NCBI RefSeq assembly: GCF_001399685.1
Contig: NZ_JTHN01000132.1
Span: forward strand, 1-47,107
Length of the DNA: 47,107 bases
DNA from: Paenibacillus sp. A3
Lineage (GTDB): Bacteria > Bacillota > Bacilli > Paenibacillales > NBRC-103111
Reading direction: 5' to 3'
Shown here one piece after another: positions 35,129-44,724 of the stretch (positions are counted from its first letter, which is position 1; every line of letters begins with the position of its first letter). The notes under the pieces are model-generated. The model made no database searches and was not told the DNA's origin. It saw only the letters and a program-made list of their open reading frames with translations. The translations under genes and the position numbers were made by a program.

Positions 35129-35968
35129 TTGATTGAAATCAAAGACGTCAGCAAGACGTTCCATCAGCGTACCGGCGGCAGTTTTACCGCCATTGACAAC
35201 GTTTCCCTGACGATCCGCAAGGGCGAATTCGTCTCGCTGCTCGGCCCGTCGGGATGCGGCAAATCCACGCTGCTCAATTTGGTCGCCGGCCTGGAGCAAG
35301 CGGAGCAGGGAACCATTACGGTGAACGGCAAACCTTGCAGCTCGCCCGGACCCGACCGCGTCGTCGTTTTTCAGGAGCACGCCTTGTTCCCGTGGCTGAC
35401 GGTGCTGGATAATGTCGCGTTCGGACTGAAGCAAAAAGGCATCGGCAAGAAGGAACGCGAAGCCATGGCGATGGAGCAGATTAAAGCGGTGCATTTGAGC
35501 AAATTCGCGGACCGCTACCCGCACGAGCTGTCGGGCGGCATGAAGCAGCGGGCTGCCATTGCCCGCGCGCTGGCGATGGACCCGGAAATTTTGCTCATGG
35601 ATGAGCCTTTTGCGGCACTGGATGAACAGACCCGGCTCATTCTGCACAAGGAGCTTGAAGAAATTTGGATGCGAACGCGCAAAACAATCCTGTTCATTAC
35701 GCATAACATCCGGGAAGCCGTCATCTTGTCGGACCGCGTGCTGGTCATGTCGACCCGTCCCGGGAAGATCAAGAAGGAATTCGCCGTTCAGGCGGCGCGT
35801 CCGCGCGATTACGCCGACTCCGTCCTGCATCACGTGGAAGCCAGCATTATGGATGCGCTGGCCGACGAGCTGGAAAAAGTGGTAAAGGAGGAGATGGGCG
35901 ATGAGTACAGCATTAAGAAGGGGCCTCTTCCTGGTTCTGCTCTTGATAGCGTGGGAAGCGGGATTTAG
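35129..35968 (+). CDS. ABC importer ATPase, nitrate/sulfonate/taurine type
   Basis: 279-aa ATPase of the SsuB/TauB/NrtD group. Walker A GPSGCGKST, Q-loop VVFQEHALFPWLTV, signature LSGGMKQRAAIARAL, Walker B ILLMDEPFAALDEQTR and H-loop FITHNIREAV are all intact. The TTG start at 35129-35131 lies 10 nt after GAGGAG; the GTG at 35120 is directly next to that site. Its C-terminus overlaps the permease gene by 68 nt, which is unusually long, and the last 20 or so residues may be a late extension. The substrate is not determined by sequence; aliphatic sulfonates are likely. Confidence 0.88.
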   Translation: MIEIKDVSKTFHQRTGGSFTAIDNVSLTIRKGEFVSLLGPSGCGKSTLLNLVAGLEQAEQGTITVNGKPCSSPGPDRVVVFQEHALFPWLTVLDNVAFGLKQKGIGKKEREAMAMEQIKAVHLSKFADRYPHELSGGMKQRAAIARALAMDPEILLMDEPFAALDEQTRLILHKELEEIWMRTRKTILFITHNIREAVILSDRVLVMSTRPGKIKKEFAVQAARPRDYADSVLHHVEASIMDALADELEKVVKEEMGDEYSIKKGPLPGSALDSVGSGI

Positions 35969-36665
35969 AATATTCGACTGGGGCTGGAAATTCCCTTCCG
36001 TCACCCAGACGTTTCAAGCGTTCTACGACGGATTCGTCCACGGCCAGTTGCTTGAAGCGACGTTTCAAAGTCTGAAGCGGCTTCTGCTCGCGTTTGCCGT
36101 CTCGATCCTGGTCGGCACGGTGCTCGGCTTCCTGTTCGCGCGGTACCGTTTGATCGATGACACGATCGGCTTTCTGGTCGTGGCGCTGCAGACGATTCCA
36201 AGTATCGCTTGGCTGCCTTTTGCCATCATCTGGTTCGGAATGAACGATTTCTCGGTTATATTCATCACCATGCTGGGCGCCACATGGACGATGGCGATGG
36301 CCAGCCGGACGGGGATCAAAAATATTCCTTCCATTTATATCAAGGCCGCGCAAACGATGGGAACCGGCGACGGCATGCGCATGTTTTACCAAATCATGGT
36401 CCCCGCCGCGTTCCCTCACATGATTACCGGCGTTCGCGTCGCCTGGGCTTTTGCCTGGCGGGCGCTTGTCGCGGGCGAGCTGATCGCCAAAGGCGTCGGC
36501 CTCGGACAACTGCTGCAGGACGGCCGCAATCTGGCCGATACGGCACTCATGCTCTGCATCGTGATCATCATCGCCGTGCTCGGCACGGTGTCCGATCACT
36601 TTTGCTTCAAGCGGCTTGAGGATAAACTATTACTGCGCTACGGATTAATCAGCGGCAAAAAATAA
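35901..36665 (+). CDS. ABC importer permease, SsuC/TauC family
   Basis: 254-aa membrane protein with about six helices and the BPD transporter motif region ALVAGELIAKGVGLGQLLQDG. The start ATG is 9 nt after AGGAGG inside the end of the ATPase gene. It is the middle gene of an ATPase-permease-binding protein operon. No sulfonate monooxygenase (ssuD) follows. Confidence 0.9.
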   Translation: MSTALRRGLFLVLLLIAWEAGFRIFDWGWKFPSVTQTFQAFYDGFVHGQLLEATFQSLKRLLLAFAVSILVGTVLGFLFARYRLIDDTIGFLVVALQTIPSIAWLPFAIIWFGMNDFSVIFITMLGATWTMAMASRTGIKNIPSIYIKAAQTMGTGDGMRMFYQIMVPAAFPHMITGVRVAWAFAWRALVAGELIAKGVGLGQLLQDGRNLADTALMLCIVIIIAVLGTVSDHFCFKRLEDKLLLRYGLISGKK

Positions 36666-36723
36666 CCAATCGGGGGCAGCACGGCCGAACGGCCGGTGCT
36701 ATACAAAGGAGAGAAACGGTACG

Positions 36724-37779
36724 ATGAAAAAATGGTCTGCACTGCTGGCGGTTGTTCTGACCGCATCGCTTGCGCTTTCCGCCTGCGGAAGCAAAACGGA
36801 AGCGCCGAAAGACGGAGCCGCCGGAGCGAACAAAACGGCCGCGGCGAAAACGGTACGGCTCGGCATCTTCAAGAACGTTACCCATGCGCCAGGCTATGTC
36901 GCTCTGGAGCAGGGCTTGTTCAAAAAGTACTGGGGCGAGAACGTCAAGATCGAGGTGACGCCGTTCGACAACGGGTCCGACTTCTCCACCGCGCTGGCTA
37001 CGGATCAGATCGACCTGGGCTTCGTCGGTCCCGGACCTTCGACGAACCAGTTCCTGAAAAGCAAAAACTTCCGCGTCATTTCCGGTTCGAATAATGGAGG
37101 CGCCGTGGTTGTAGCCGGCAAAGATTCCGGCATCAACAGCGTCAAGGATTTGGTCGGCAAAACCGTCGCGATCCCGACGAAAGGCAGCACGAACGAAATT
37201 TCGCTTCGCCTGCTGCTGAAGCAGAACAATCTGAACGTGACGACCGACAAGAGCGGCGTGCAGCTGATTGCCCGGGCTCCGGCGGACACGCTCGTGGCGA
37301 TGCGTCAGAAAGAAATCGACGCGACGCTGATCCCTGAGCCGTGGGGCACGCAGATGGAGCAGGAAGGCATCGGCAAAGTGATCGTGCCGTGGGATCAAGT
37401 TCCGCCGAACAACGGCAATTATCCGCTCACGATTCTCGTTGCCGGCGACAAGTTCCTGAAAGACAACCGCGAGCTGGCGAAGGGAGCCATTCAAGCCAAT
37501 GCGGACGCGATCGACTTTATTAAGAAAAATCCGGACAAAGCGTATGAACTGATCAACAACCAATTGAAGGCGCTCAGCGGAAAAGGAATGGATACCGCTT
37601 TGATTAAAGCGGCGATCTCCCACTTGAATCTGACGACGGACGTAAGCAAGGAAGCGATTGAAGAAATGGCCCGCGTCTCCATCGAGGCCGGCTACATCAA
37701 GGACGTGAAGAAAGAGGAGCTGGACCTGAGCAAATTCCTCGACCTCTCGCTCTTGAACGAAGTGAAGCAGGGCAAATAA
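36724..37779 (+). CDS. Substrate-binding lipoprotein of an SsuA/NMT1-type ABC importer
   Basis: 351 aa. Lipoprotein signal with lipobox LSAC|G (Cys21), then an Ala/Lys linker and a two-lobed binding domain of the SsuA/NMT1 type (FKNVTHAPGYVALEQGLFKK, QIDLGFVGPGPSTNQFL, GKTVAIPTKGSTNEISLRLL, DATLIPEPWG). ATG follows AGGAGAG. It is the last gene of the operon and ends before a strong terminator. Aliphatic sulfonates are the probable ligand, but taurine or a thiamine precursor cannot be excluded. Confidence 0.9.
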   Translation: MKKWSALLAVVLTASLALSACGSKTEAPKDGAAGANKTAAAKTVRLGIFKNVTHAPGYVALEQGLFKKYWGENVKIEVTPFDNGSDFSTALATDQIDLGFVGPGPSTNQFLKSKNFRVISGSNNGGAVVVAGKDSGINSVKDLVGKTVAIPTKGSTNEISLRLLLKQNNLNVTTDKSGVQLIARAPADTLVAMRQKEIDATLIPEPWGTQMEQEGIGKVIVPWDQVPPNNGNYPLTILVAGDKFLKDNRELAKGAIQANADAIDFIKKNPDKAYELINNQLKALSGKGMDTALIKAAISHLNLTTDVSKEAIEEMARVSIEAGYIKDVKKEELDLSKFLDLSLLNEVKQGK

Positions 37780-37803
37780 AACAGCAAGCTGCGCATCAGC
37801 GCA

Positions 37804-37846
37804 TAAAAAAACAGGCAGGAGCCCTTAGCGGCCTCTGCCTGTTTTT
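37804..37846. terminator. Bidirectional terminator
   Basis: A 15-bp stem (37809-37823 with 37830-37844, one mismatch) with a 6-nt loop has T runs on both strands. It ends the ABC importer operon (plus) and the NRPS/exporter operon (minus). Confidence 0.85.
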
Positions 37847-37889
37847 GCATTTGCAACTGCCGGGAATTGGCTGATGCCTATCCCGCCAA

Positions 37890-39623
37890 CTATCCGTATA
37901 ACCTCGCGTAGTAACCTCCGCGTTCAAGCAATTTCTGATGCGTGCCCTGCTCCACGATCGTCCCCTGATTCATGACCGTAATGAAATCCGCTTTCTCCAC
38001 GGTGCTCAGGCGATGGGCAATGAGAATAGTCGTTCGACCTTTCATCAACTCGTTCAGGGCTTGCTGTACCCAATATTCTGACTCGTTATCGAGCGCCGAC
38101 GTTGCCTCGTCCAGCAGCAAGATCGGTGCATTTTTCAGGATCGCTCTGGCAATCGCAATACGCTGCCTTTGCCCGCCCGATAGCGACGCTCCCCGCTCCC
38201 CTACTTGGGTGTTGTACTGCTCGGGCAGCTCTTGAATAAAATGATGGGCATAAGCGGCTTTCGCGGCATCCACGACCTCCTCCGTTGTCGCGTGCGGATT
38301 CCCGTAACGAATGTTGTCCTCGATCGTGCCGCTGAACAGAAAGGCGTCTTGCGGTACATAGGCGATTTGGCCGCGGATCTCTTCCAACGTATAGTGCCCG
38401 AACGGTTTGCCTTGCAGCAAAATCTCTCCGCGGTCGACGGGGTAAAAGCCCAGCAGCAATTTGATCAAGGTGCTCTTGCCGCTGCCGCTTGCTCCAACGA
38501 TTGCCGCGACCTGTCCCTTATAGACCTGGAGAGAGAGCTTGTGCAGAACCCGTTTATCTCCTTGATAAGAAAACTCCACGTCCCGGAATTCCACCATAGC
38601 CTCCGAAACGAATTTGCTTACCGAAGAGCCGATCCGCTCCGGCTCTTCTTCTTCCTCCAATATTTCCTGGATCCGGTGCGCGCCGGCTAATGAATTTTGT
38701 GCAAGCGACAGCACGGTGCCGAAATTCATGATGGCATGGGTCAAGTTGATTTGCAGCACGGCCAGCGCCGCAACGCTTCCCATTCCAATCAGGTCATAGG
38801 CATATAGCAAGCTGCCGATGACGATAATCCCGCAAAACGTAACGTAGCTGACAAAATGGTTAACGGCCGTCAGCATCCCGCTTTTTTTGGCCGTTTGCAC
38901 CGCAATCTGCGCCACTTGCTCATTCAGGTCTCGATATTGAGAGTAGATCGGACGAATATGGAACAATTTGACCAATTGAATGCCACCGATAAAGTCCAGA
39001 AACTTTTCCGTCATTTTAGCCAGCCCTTGGAGCGATTGTTCGTACAGGCTCCGAATCTGCCGGACAAACCGGATGCTAATCGAAAAGGACAGCAGCAGAA
39101 TCGTCAGCGAAGCGCAGGCAAACTGCCAATGAATGAGCAGCATCGCCACGATGGAGCCGATGCTGAAAACGATTTGCAGCAGCATCACGAAATAAGTAGT
39201 GGAGTACGTCGTCTCTACGGTAGTTACATCATTATTGACCCGCGAGAGCAAATCTCCATTATGCGTCTGCTCCAAATATTTCGCTCGAAGCCGGCAAATC
39301 TTATGATAAAGCCGCTCCCGGATCTCCAGTACCGTAAACTCTACGCTTCGTTGATACATGTATGTAAACCAAGGAGAAATGACGTTTTCCAGCAGCAAAG
39401 CGCCGGCCAAAATGTAGAAGGCTTGGAACAGAAGCGAAGTATCCCGGGACTCGGCAAAATTGACCAAACTTTGGACGACCAAACTAAAGGATACGAGAAA
39501 TAACGTTTGATTGACCGCCGTTACGCTCAGGCCGATGTAGTAATTCGTTTTGCGTTTTCGGTTCATGAACCTCATCAAGTACCCGAGCTCTTTGGCATAT
39601 GAGATTAATCCGCCTGTCTTCAC
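37890..39623 (-). CDS. ABC exporter, transmembrane-ATPase fusion (second of pair)
   Basis: 577-aa half-transporter with six membrane helices (to about 320) and a complete nucleotide-binding domain: Walker A GASGSGKST, Q-loop YVPQDAFLFSGT, signature LSGGQRQRIAIARAI, Walker B ILLLDEATSALD, H-loop IAHRLSTV. The start is GTG at 39621-39623, overlapping the upstream exporter stop (GTGA), with AGGAGG 10 nt before it. It is last in the NRPS operon and probably exports the peptide and/or gives self-protection. Tandem exporters are also seen in the polymyxin cluster. Confidence 0.93.
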   Translation of the reverse strand: MKTGGLISYAKELGYLMRFMNRKRKTNYYIGLSVTAVNQTLFLVSFSLVVQSLVNFAESRDTSLLFQAFYILAGALLLENVISPWFTYMYQRSVEFTVLEIRERLYHKICRLRAKYLEQTHNGDLLSRVNNDVTTVETTYSTTYFVMLLQIVFSIGSIVAMLLIHWQFACASLTILLLSFSISIRFVRQIRSLYEQSLQGLAKMTEKFLDFIGGIQLVKLFHIRPIYSQYRDLNEQVAQIAVQTAKKSGMLTAVNHFVSYVTFCGIIVIGSLLYAYDLIGMGSVAALAVLQINLTHAIMNFGTVLSLAQNSLAGAHRIQEILEEEEEPERIGSSVSKFVSEAMVEFRDVEFSYQGDKRVLHKLSLQVYKGQVAAIVGASGSGKSTLIKLLLGFYPVDRGEILLQGKPFGHYTLEEIRGQIAYVPQDAFLFSGTIEDNIRYGNPHATTEEVVDAAKAAYAHHFIQELPEQYNTQVGERGASLSGGQRQRIAIARAILKNAPILLLDEATSALDNESEYWVQQALNELMKGRTTILIAHRLSTVEKADFITVMNQGTIVEQGTHQKLLERGGYYARLYG

Positions 39624-41401
39624 GTATAAACCGCCTCCTTGCGCTTCGCAAGATCGGTAAACTCCTGATGGTACGATTGAGCGTATAATCCCTTCTTCTC
39701 CAATAACTCGGCATGGCTGCCCGCTTCGACAATTTCCCCCTGCTCCATGACCCAGATTTGATCCGCGTTCTGGACGGTCGACAACCGGTGAGCGATAACG
39801 ATGGTCGTTCTTTGTTTCATGAGCACGCTCAGCGCCTCTTGGACAGAGCCTTCAGACTCGGGGTCCAATGCGGATGTGGGTTCGTCCAACAGCAGAATCG
39901 GGGCATTCTTAAGCAGAGCGCGCGCAATGGCAATCCGCTGACGCTGTCCCCCGGAAAGAAATCCGCCCCGCTCCCCTACGTTCGTTTGATATCCTTCGGG
40001 AAGCTCCATAATAAAATGATGCGCATGAGCCGACTTTGCGGCTTCGATCACCTCATCCATAGACGCATGCTCCCGGCCGTAGGCGATATTCTCAGCTACG
40101 GTGCCGCTGAACAAATACGAATCTTGGGTAACGACGGACAAATGGGAGCGCAGTCTGTCCGGATTGCAGCCGCTGATCGACTGACCGAATACTTTTATCG
40201 TTCCTTGCTCCGCAGTCAAAGGATAAAAACCGCATAACAGCTTAAATACCGTGCTCTTTCCTCCCCCGCTTGCTCCGACTAAAGCGATCGTTGCCCCTTC
40301 CGGTACCGTAAAGTTTAGGTTCCGCAGGATGGGGGGACTACCTTCGTAAGCAAAAGAAACGTTATCGAACGCAATGGGCGGAGCGCTTGTCAGCGCAATG
40401 GAATGCCCTTCTTGGTTCTCGACAGGCTGCTCCAGAATCCCCGAGATCCGTTTTAAAGCGCCGGTCATTTCAAACGTATGCGTAATCAGCTCGGGAATGT
40501 GGTCAAGCGGATCCAAGCATAAATTCAACAAATAAAGGAAGGCGATTAATTCCCCTGTACCGAGCAAGCCTTTGGAAATCAAATAGCTTCCGTAGCTTAC
40601 GGCAAAGATGATCGGGCTAAGCATCAGCGTAGACAAGAGAGGGTTCACCCAAGCCTCCCTCTTTTTCACGGCCAGCTTTTTTTGCGCCGTCAATTGCAGC
40701 AGCCTTTGATAAGAGCGGAACATCATTCCCGACAATAAATAGCTCTTAACGATCGGCATTCCCCCGAGCGTATCCTGCAAATTGACGTTCATCCGTCCCA
40801 TATTGGCCTGGGCTTCTTCCGTCAGCTGCTGCAGCTGCTTCCCGATCCATTGCGAAACCAGCAAGGAAACGGGAAACAGCAGCAAGCTGTACAGCATAAG
40901 CTCCCATTGTATCCATATTAAATAAATGAAACAGCCGATAAACAGCAGCGGATGATAAAACCATTGCGCCAAATCCCGGATCATGAATTGATGGATGAGC
41001 TGGATGTCGTTGCTTATCCGCGAAAGGACGTCGCCCGAATGTTGTTTTTCAACGTAATGAATAGGCAGCTTCCCCACATGATTCATCACATGGTTGCGAA
41101 TATCTCTTACAGCCAGGGCGCTGCTCCGCTCCACACCGTAAACCATAAAATATTTGGCGGGCACCCCGATCAAAATGACGATAAAAACGGTATAGACGAT
41201 TTGCGTGACAATCGGCCCCGCCCCATTCTCGGCGTGGGTCGTCAATTGCTCGATCAAGCTGCCTGTCCATACCTCGATCACGGCCGCGGCAATGGCAGAG
41301 GCGATTCCAACGATCATCCAGCCCCTGTGATTGTTTACAAATGTTAATAACCAACGGAATGCTGTCCATAGGGCTAATACTTGATTTCGTTTTTGCGCCA
41401 C
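39620..41401 (-). CDS. ABC exporter, transmembrane-ATPase fusion (first of pair)
   Basis: 593-aa half-transporter, six helices then a nucleotide-binding domain: Walker A GASGGGKST, signature LSGGQRQRIAIARAL, Walker B ILLLDEPTSALD, H-loop IAHRLSTV. Both proteins of the pair have complete motifs, so homodimers or heterodimers are possible. The start is GTG at 41399-41401, 8 nt after AAAGGGG. The open frame extends 78 codons further into the NRPS gene, but that part is out-of-frame NRPS sequence. It follows the NRPS stop by 34 nt. Confidence 0.92.
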   Translation of the reverse strand: MAQKRNQVLALWTAFRWLLTFVNNHRGWMIVGIASAIAAAVIEVWTGSLIEQLTTHAENGAGPIVTQIVYTVFIVILIGVPAKYFMVYGVERSSALAVRDIRNHVMNHVGKLPIHYVEKQHSGDVLSRISNDIQLIHQFMIRDLAQWFYHPLLFIGCFIYLIWIQWELMLYSLLLFPVSLLVSQWIGKQLQQLTEEAQANMGRMNVNLQDTLGGMPIVKSYLLSGMMFRSYQRLLQLTAQKKLAVKKREAWVNPLLSTLMLSPIIFAVSYGSYLISKGLLGTGELIAFLYLLNLCLDPLDHIPELITHTFEMTGALKRISGILEQPVENQEGHSIALTSAPPIAFDNVSFAYEGSPPILRNLNFTVPEGATIALVGASGGGKSTVFKLLCGFYPLTAEQGTIKVFGQSISGCNPDRLRSHLSVVTQDSYLFSGTVAENIAYGREHASMDEVIEAAKSAHAHHFIMELPEGYQTNVGERGGFLSGGQRQRIAIARALLKNAPILLLDEPTSALDPESEGSVQEALSVLMKQRTTIVIAHRLSTVQNADQIWVMEQGEIVEAGSHAELLEKKGLYAQSYHQEFTDLAKRKEAVYT

Positions 41402-41435
41402 CGTGTTATCCCCTTTCAAAGCTTGCGGGCGCCGC

Positions 41436-44400
41436 TCATCCTCCATGCAGCACCTTTCGGGATGCGTCGTTCTGTTCCACGATTTGATCGAGGATACGCT
41501 GAATGACAATCGATGTTCCATCAATGCATTCGGGTTCCAGCAATTTTTCGTGAGCGCCTGCAAGCTTATATTCCGTATAGGCTTGCCCGGCGGCTCCGCG
41601 CCATGACGGCAGCTGGTGCTCCAATCGGAAAGCATCGCTGTCTTCCGCGACCAACTCGTAAATGGTTCCCTGAACGGTGCCCGTGTTGATCAATTGCGCC
41701 TCGTACGTCAAGGTCGCGCGCACCTTTTGCTGTACACGCTCCCGAATCAAGGGGTTTTCCAGCAGTTCTTTTTCCGTTTCCGTCAAATCCTCCATTGTTT
41801 CTTGCAGCTCTTTTTCCGTCGTATCCGCCGGTGTCAGGGTCTCCTTAATCCACGAATCTACCATGATCAGATCCGATACCTGGTACCCTCTCTTTTCCAT
41901 CGTTTTGGCTACTTCGAACATCAAATTCCCGCCGAAGCAGTACCCAAGGAAGATATAAGGCCCCTGATCCTGGATGCGGATGACCTCGTCCACATAACGA
42001 TTCAGCATGTCCTCGTAGCTATCGGAATCGTCGATGAAATCAATCGCGTACACCGCGTACCGGTTCTCCAGTCTATCCGCTAACCCCCGATAGCCTATGC
42101 CGAATCCGCTTCCCGGAGGAAAGCAAAACAAATTCGTCGCCCCATGCTTATTCAGCTTCATGAAATGATGGCCGTCCTGCTCAAACCCGGATTCCCAATT
42201 CTCAAGCGCCATCGCTTCGACAGTTACATCCTGATATCCTTTATGCAGCGGGATTTCTCTTCCCGTTTCGTCATAGATTCGTTGAATTAACCGCATCAGG
42301 TTGATCGAGTTTCCGCCAATCTCGAAGAAATCGTCCTTTATTCCTACCTTATCTAAACCGAGCACTTCCTGCCAGATTTGGACAAGTTTCATTTCAAGCA
42401 GCGAGCGCGGCGCAACGTATTCCGTTTCATGATGGCTTGCTTCCGGAGCGGGCAGCGCCTTGCGGTCGATTTTGCCATTCGGCGTTAACGGCATCCGCTC
42501 CAGCTGCACAAAGTGCGACGGAATCATGTAGCCCGGCAGCTCTTTCGCCATAGCTTCCTTCAGCTCAGTCGTCTTCAGCTTCGCTTGCGCCACGAAGTAG
42601 GCGCACAGCTGACTTTGTCCGCTTGCGTCTTCACGCGCAATAACGATCGCTTCTTGAACCGACGCAATCTTCAAGAGCTGCTCTTCGACCTCGCCAATCT
42701 CGATCCGGTAGCCGCGGATTTTCACTTGATGGTCGATGCGGCCCATATATTCGATGTTGCCGTCCGGCAGCCACCTTGCCAAGTCGCCGGTACGGTACAT
42801 TCGCTCGCCCGGCGCGAACGGATTGCCCACGAACTTCTCTGCGGTCAGCTCCGGACGGTTCAAATAGCCGCGAGCCAATCCTACCCCTGCGACGCACAGC
42901 TCCCCCGCCACACCGACCGGCAGCAGTTGTTGCTGCGAATCAACAATATGAATCCGGTGATTCTGAATCGGACGGCCGATCGGAATCGACTTCCGGTCGA
43001 CAGCACTCGTCGAAGCCGCCCAAACCGAAGTAACGATCGAAGCTTCCGTCGGACCGTAGGCGTTAAAATACAGCACTTTGTCTTTCCACTGCTGAACGAA
43101 TTCGACCGAAACGGCAGAACCTCCGGTAATGAGTTTTTTTAGGTTCGGCATCCGATCGGGGTTCAAATAGGCCGCATACGTCGGCGGCAGGATCGTTGCC
43201 GTAATCCCGTTCTCGTTCATGAAATTCTCGAACAATCGATAGTCCAGAATGGTCTCGGCCGTCGGAATATATAAAGCCGCGCCAAAAAATAACGCTTTGA
43301 AAATTTCCCAGCACGACGCATCGAACGACAAGCTGGCGAATTGGACCACTCGGTCCCGCTCGCTCATTTGCAGCGTTTCCCCAAACATCATTTTCAAGCT
43401 GCTCAGCCCGCGATGCTCTACCAGTACCCCTTTGGGCTTGCCCGTCGTTCCCGACGTATAGATCACATAGGCCAGATCGTTCGGCCCGGTGACCGGCTCC
43501 AGATTCGATCCATCCTCGCTGTAGGCCGCCTCGTCGTCCAGCGCGATCGCTTTCCCGGCAAAGGATACGCGCTCCATCAAGTGCCGCTGCGTCAATAGCA
43601 GCCGCGCTTCAGAATCTTCCAGTAAATAGCGGATGCGTTCCTCCGGATACTCCGGATCAATCGGTACATACGCGCCTCCAGCCTTCAAGATTCCCAAAAT
43701 GCCGACGACCATTTCCAGCGAACGCCCGACCATCAGGCCTACCAGTTGATCCCGCTGCACGCCTTCGGCACGCAGTGTCCGGGCCAGCCGGTTCGCCCGC
43801 TCGTTCAGCCCGCGGTAAGTAAGCTGCTCCTTCTCAAAAACAACCGCCACCGCGTCCGGAACCCGTTCCGCCTGCTCCTCGATCAGCTGATGAATCGTTT
43901 TATCCCGCGGATATTCCGTCGCGGTATCGTTGAACCCATACAGCAGCTGATGCTTCTCGGACTCCGACAGCATGTCCACGGTGCCGAGCTCAAGCTCCGG
44001 CTGAAACAAGACGACGGACAGCAGCCGCTCAAGATGATCGACCGCCGCGGCCATGAAATTTTGATCGTACCGATTGCCGTCAAAGCTTACGCTTAACCGG
44101 ATGGCGTCATGGTCCGCATCAAACTCAAATACGGTATCAGCCGATACGGCTTTTGTAAATTCTGACCCATGTATTTTTTTAAAAGAAACCATCGTATTAA
44201 CGACAGGCACGCCATCGGAGGTGTATTGGAAATTCATGGAATGAATCATTTTTCTGAACGGAATATGCTGATGTTCCAAAGCTTCGCCGACCGACGATTT
44301 GATTTGGCCCAGCAGCGATTTAAACGTGCTTTCGCGACGGATGATATTTTTAATAATCAGAAAATCTTGAATCGGCGGATTCTCGTCATTCAGCGCCGAT

Positions 44401-44687
44401 GCGGGGATACCTACCAGCACGTTCTCCCGCTTGGTATAGGCATAGAGCAGAGCGTTAACCCCTGCCAATACGATCATAAAAACGGCCATGTCCGATCCAT
44501 TGGCGAGGCGTACGATTCTATCGGACAGCTCCTTCGGCAGCGTACGCTGAATCACGCCCGGTGCTGCCGCATGATCCGCACTGCTGATTTTCATGATGGA
44601 GTTGCTATAGGGCAGGAAGCTCATGCTGTCTTCGGCATCGAACTTTTCGTTCCAATACATTTCTTCCTTTGCAAACAAGGATTTCAT
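41436..44687 (-). CDS. NRPS termination protein: (half C)-A-PCP-TE
   Basis: 1083 aa. Residues to about 225 resemble only the C-terminal lobe of a condensation domain; no HHxxxDG is present. A complete adenylation domain follows (YTSGTTGKPKG, FDASCWEIF, NAYGPTE, YRTGDLARW, NGKIDRKALP), then PCP (S794 in EIGGNSI) and a thioesterase. The TE nucleophile elbow is GYCFGG with C917 instead of Ser; D944 and H1046 would complete the triad. Specificity positions read as DAWIIGAIVK, suggesting a large hydrophobic residue. ATG at 44685-44687 lies 7 nt after GGGGAGG. The condensation domain at the end of the preceding protein should act with this module. Confidence 0.93.
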   Translation of the reverse strand: MKSLFAKEEMYWNEKFDAEDSMSFLPYSNSIMKISSADHAAAPGVIQRTLPKELSDRIVRLANGSDMAVFMIVLAGVNALLYAYTKRENVLVGIPASALNDENPPIQDFLIIKNIIRRESTFKSLLGQIKSSVGEALEHQHIPFRKMIHSMNFQYTSDGVPVVNTMVSFKKIHGSEFTKAVSADTVFEFDADHDAIRLSVSFDGNRYDQNFMAAAVDHLERLLSVVLFQPELELGTVDMLSESEKHQLLYGFNDTATEYPRDKTIHQLIEEQAERVPDAVAVVFEKEQLTYRGLNERANRLARTLRAEGVQRDQLVGLMVGRSLEMVVGILGILKAGGAYVPIDPEYPEERIRYLLEDSEARLLLTQRHLMERVSFAGKAIALDDEAAYSEDGSNLEPVTGPNDLAYVIYTSGTTGKPKGVLVEHRGLSSLKMMFGETLQMSERDRVVQFASLSFDASCWEIFKALFFGAALYIPTAETILDYRLFENFMNENGITATILPPTYAAYLNPDRMPNLKKLITGGSAVSVEFVQQWKDKVLYFNAYGPTEASIVTSVWAASTSAVDRKSIPIGRPIQNHRIHIVDSQQQLLPVGVAGELCVAGVGLARGYLNRPELTAEKFVGNPFAPGERMYRTGDLARWLPDGNIEYMGRIDHQVKIRGYRIEIGEVEEQLLKIASVQEAIVIAREDASGQSQLCAYFVAQAKLKTTELKEAMAKELPGYMIPSHFVQLERMPLTPNGKIDRKALPAPEASHHETEYVAPRSLLEMKLVQIWQEVLGLDKVGIKDDFFEIGGNSINLMRLIQRIYDETGREIPLHKGYQDVTVEAMALENWESGFEQDGHHFMKLNKHGATNLFCFPPGSGFGIGYRGLADRLENRYAVYAIDFIDDSDSYEDMLNRYVDEVIRIQDQGPYIFLGYCFGGNLMFEVAKTMEKRGYQVSDLIMVDSWIKETLTPADTTEKELQETMEDLTETEKELLENPLIRERVQQKVRATLTYEAQLINTGTVQGTIYELVAEDSDAFRLEHQLPSWRGAAGQAYTEYKLAGAHEKLLEPECIDGTSIVIQRILDQIVEQNDASRKVLHGG

Positions 44688-44724
44688 TCGTATCCCTCCC
44701 CTAAGATGTGATGACAACATGCCC

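Noticed and set aside
41402..41635. N-terminal extension of the first ABC exporter into the NRPS gene
   Set aside because: The extension is NRPS coding sequence read out of frame; a well-placed GTG with AAAGGGG gives a normal exporter length.
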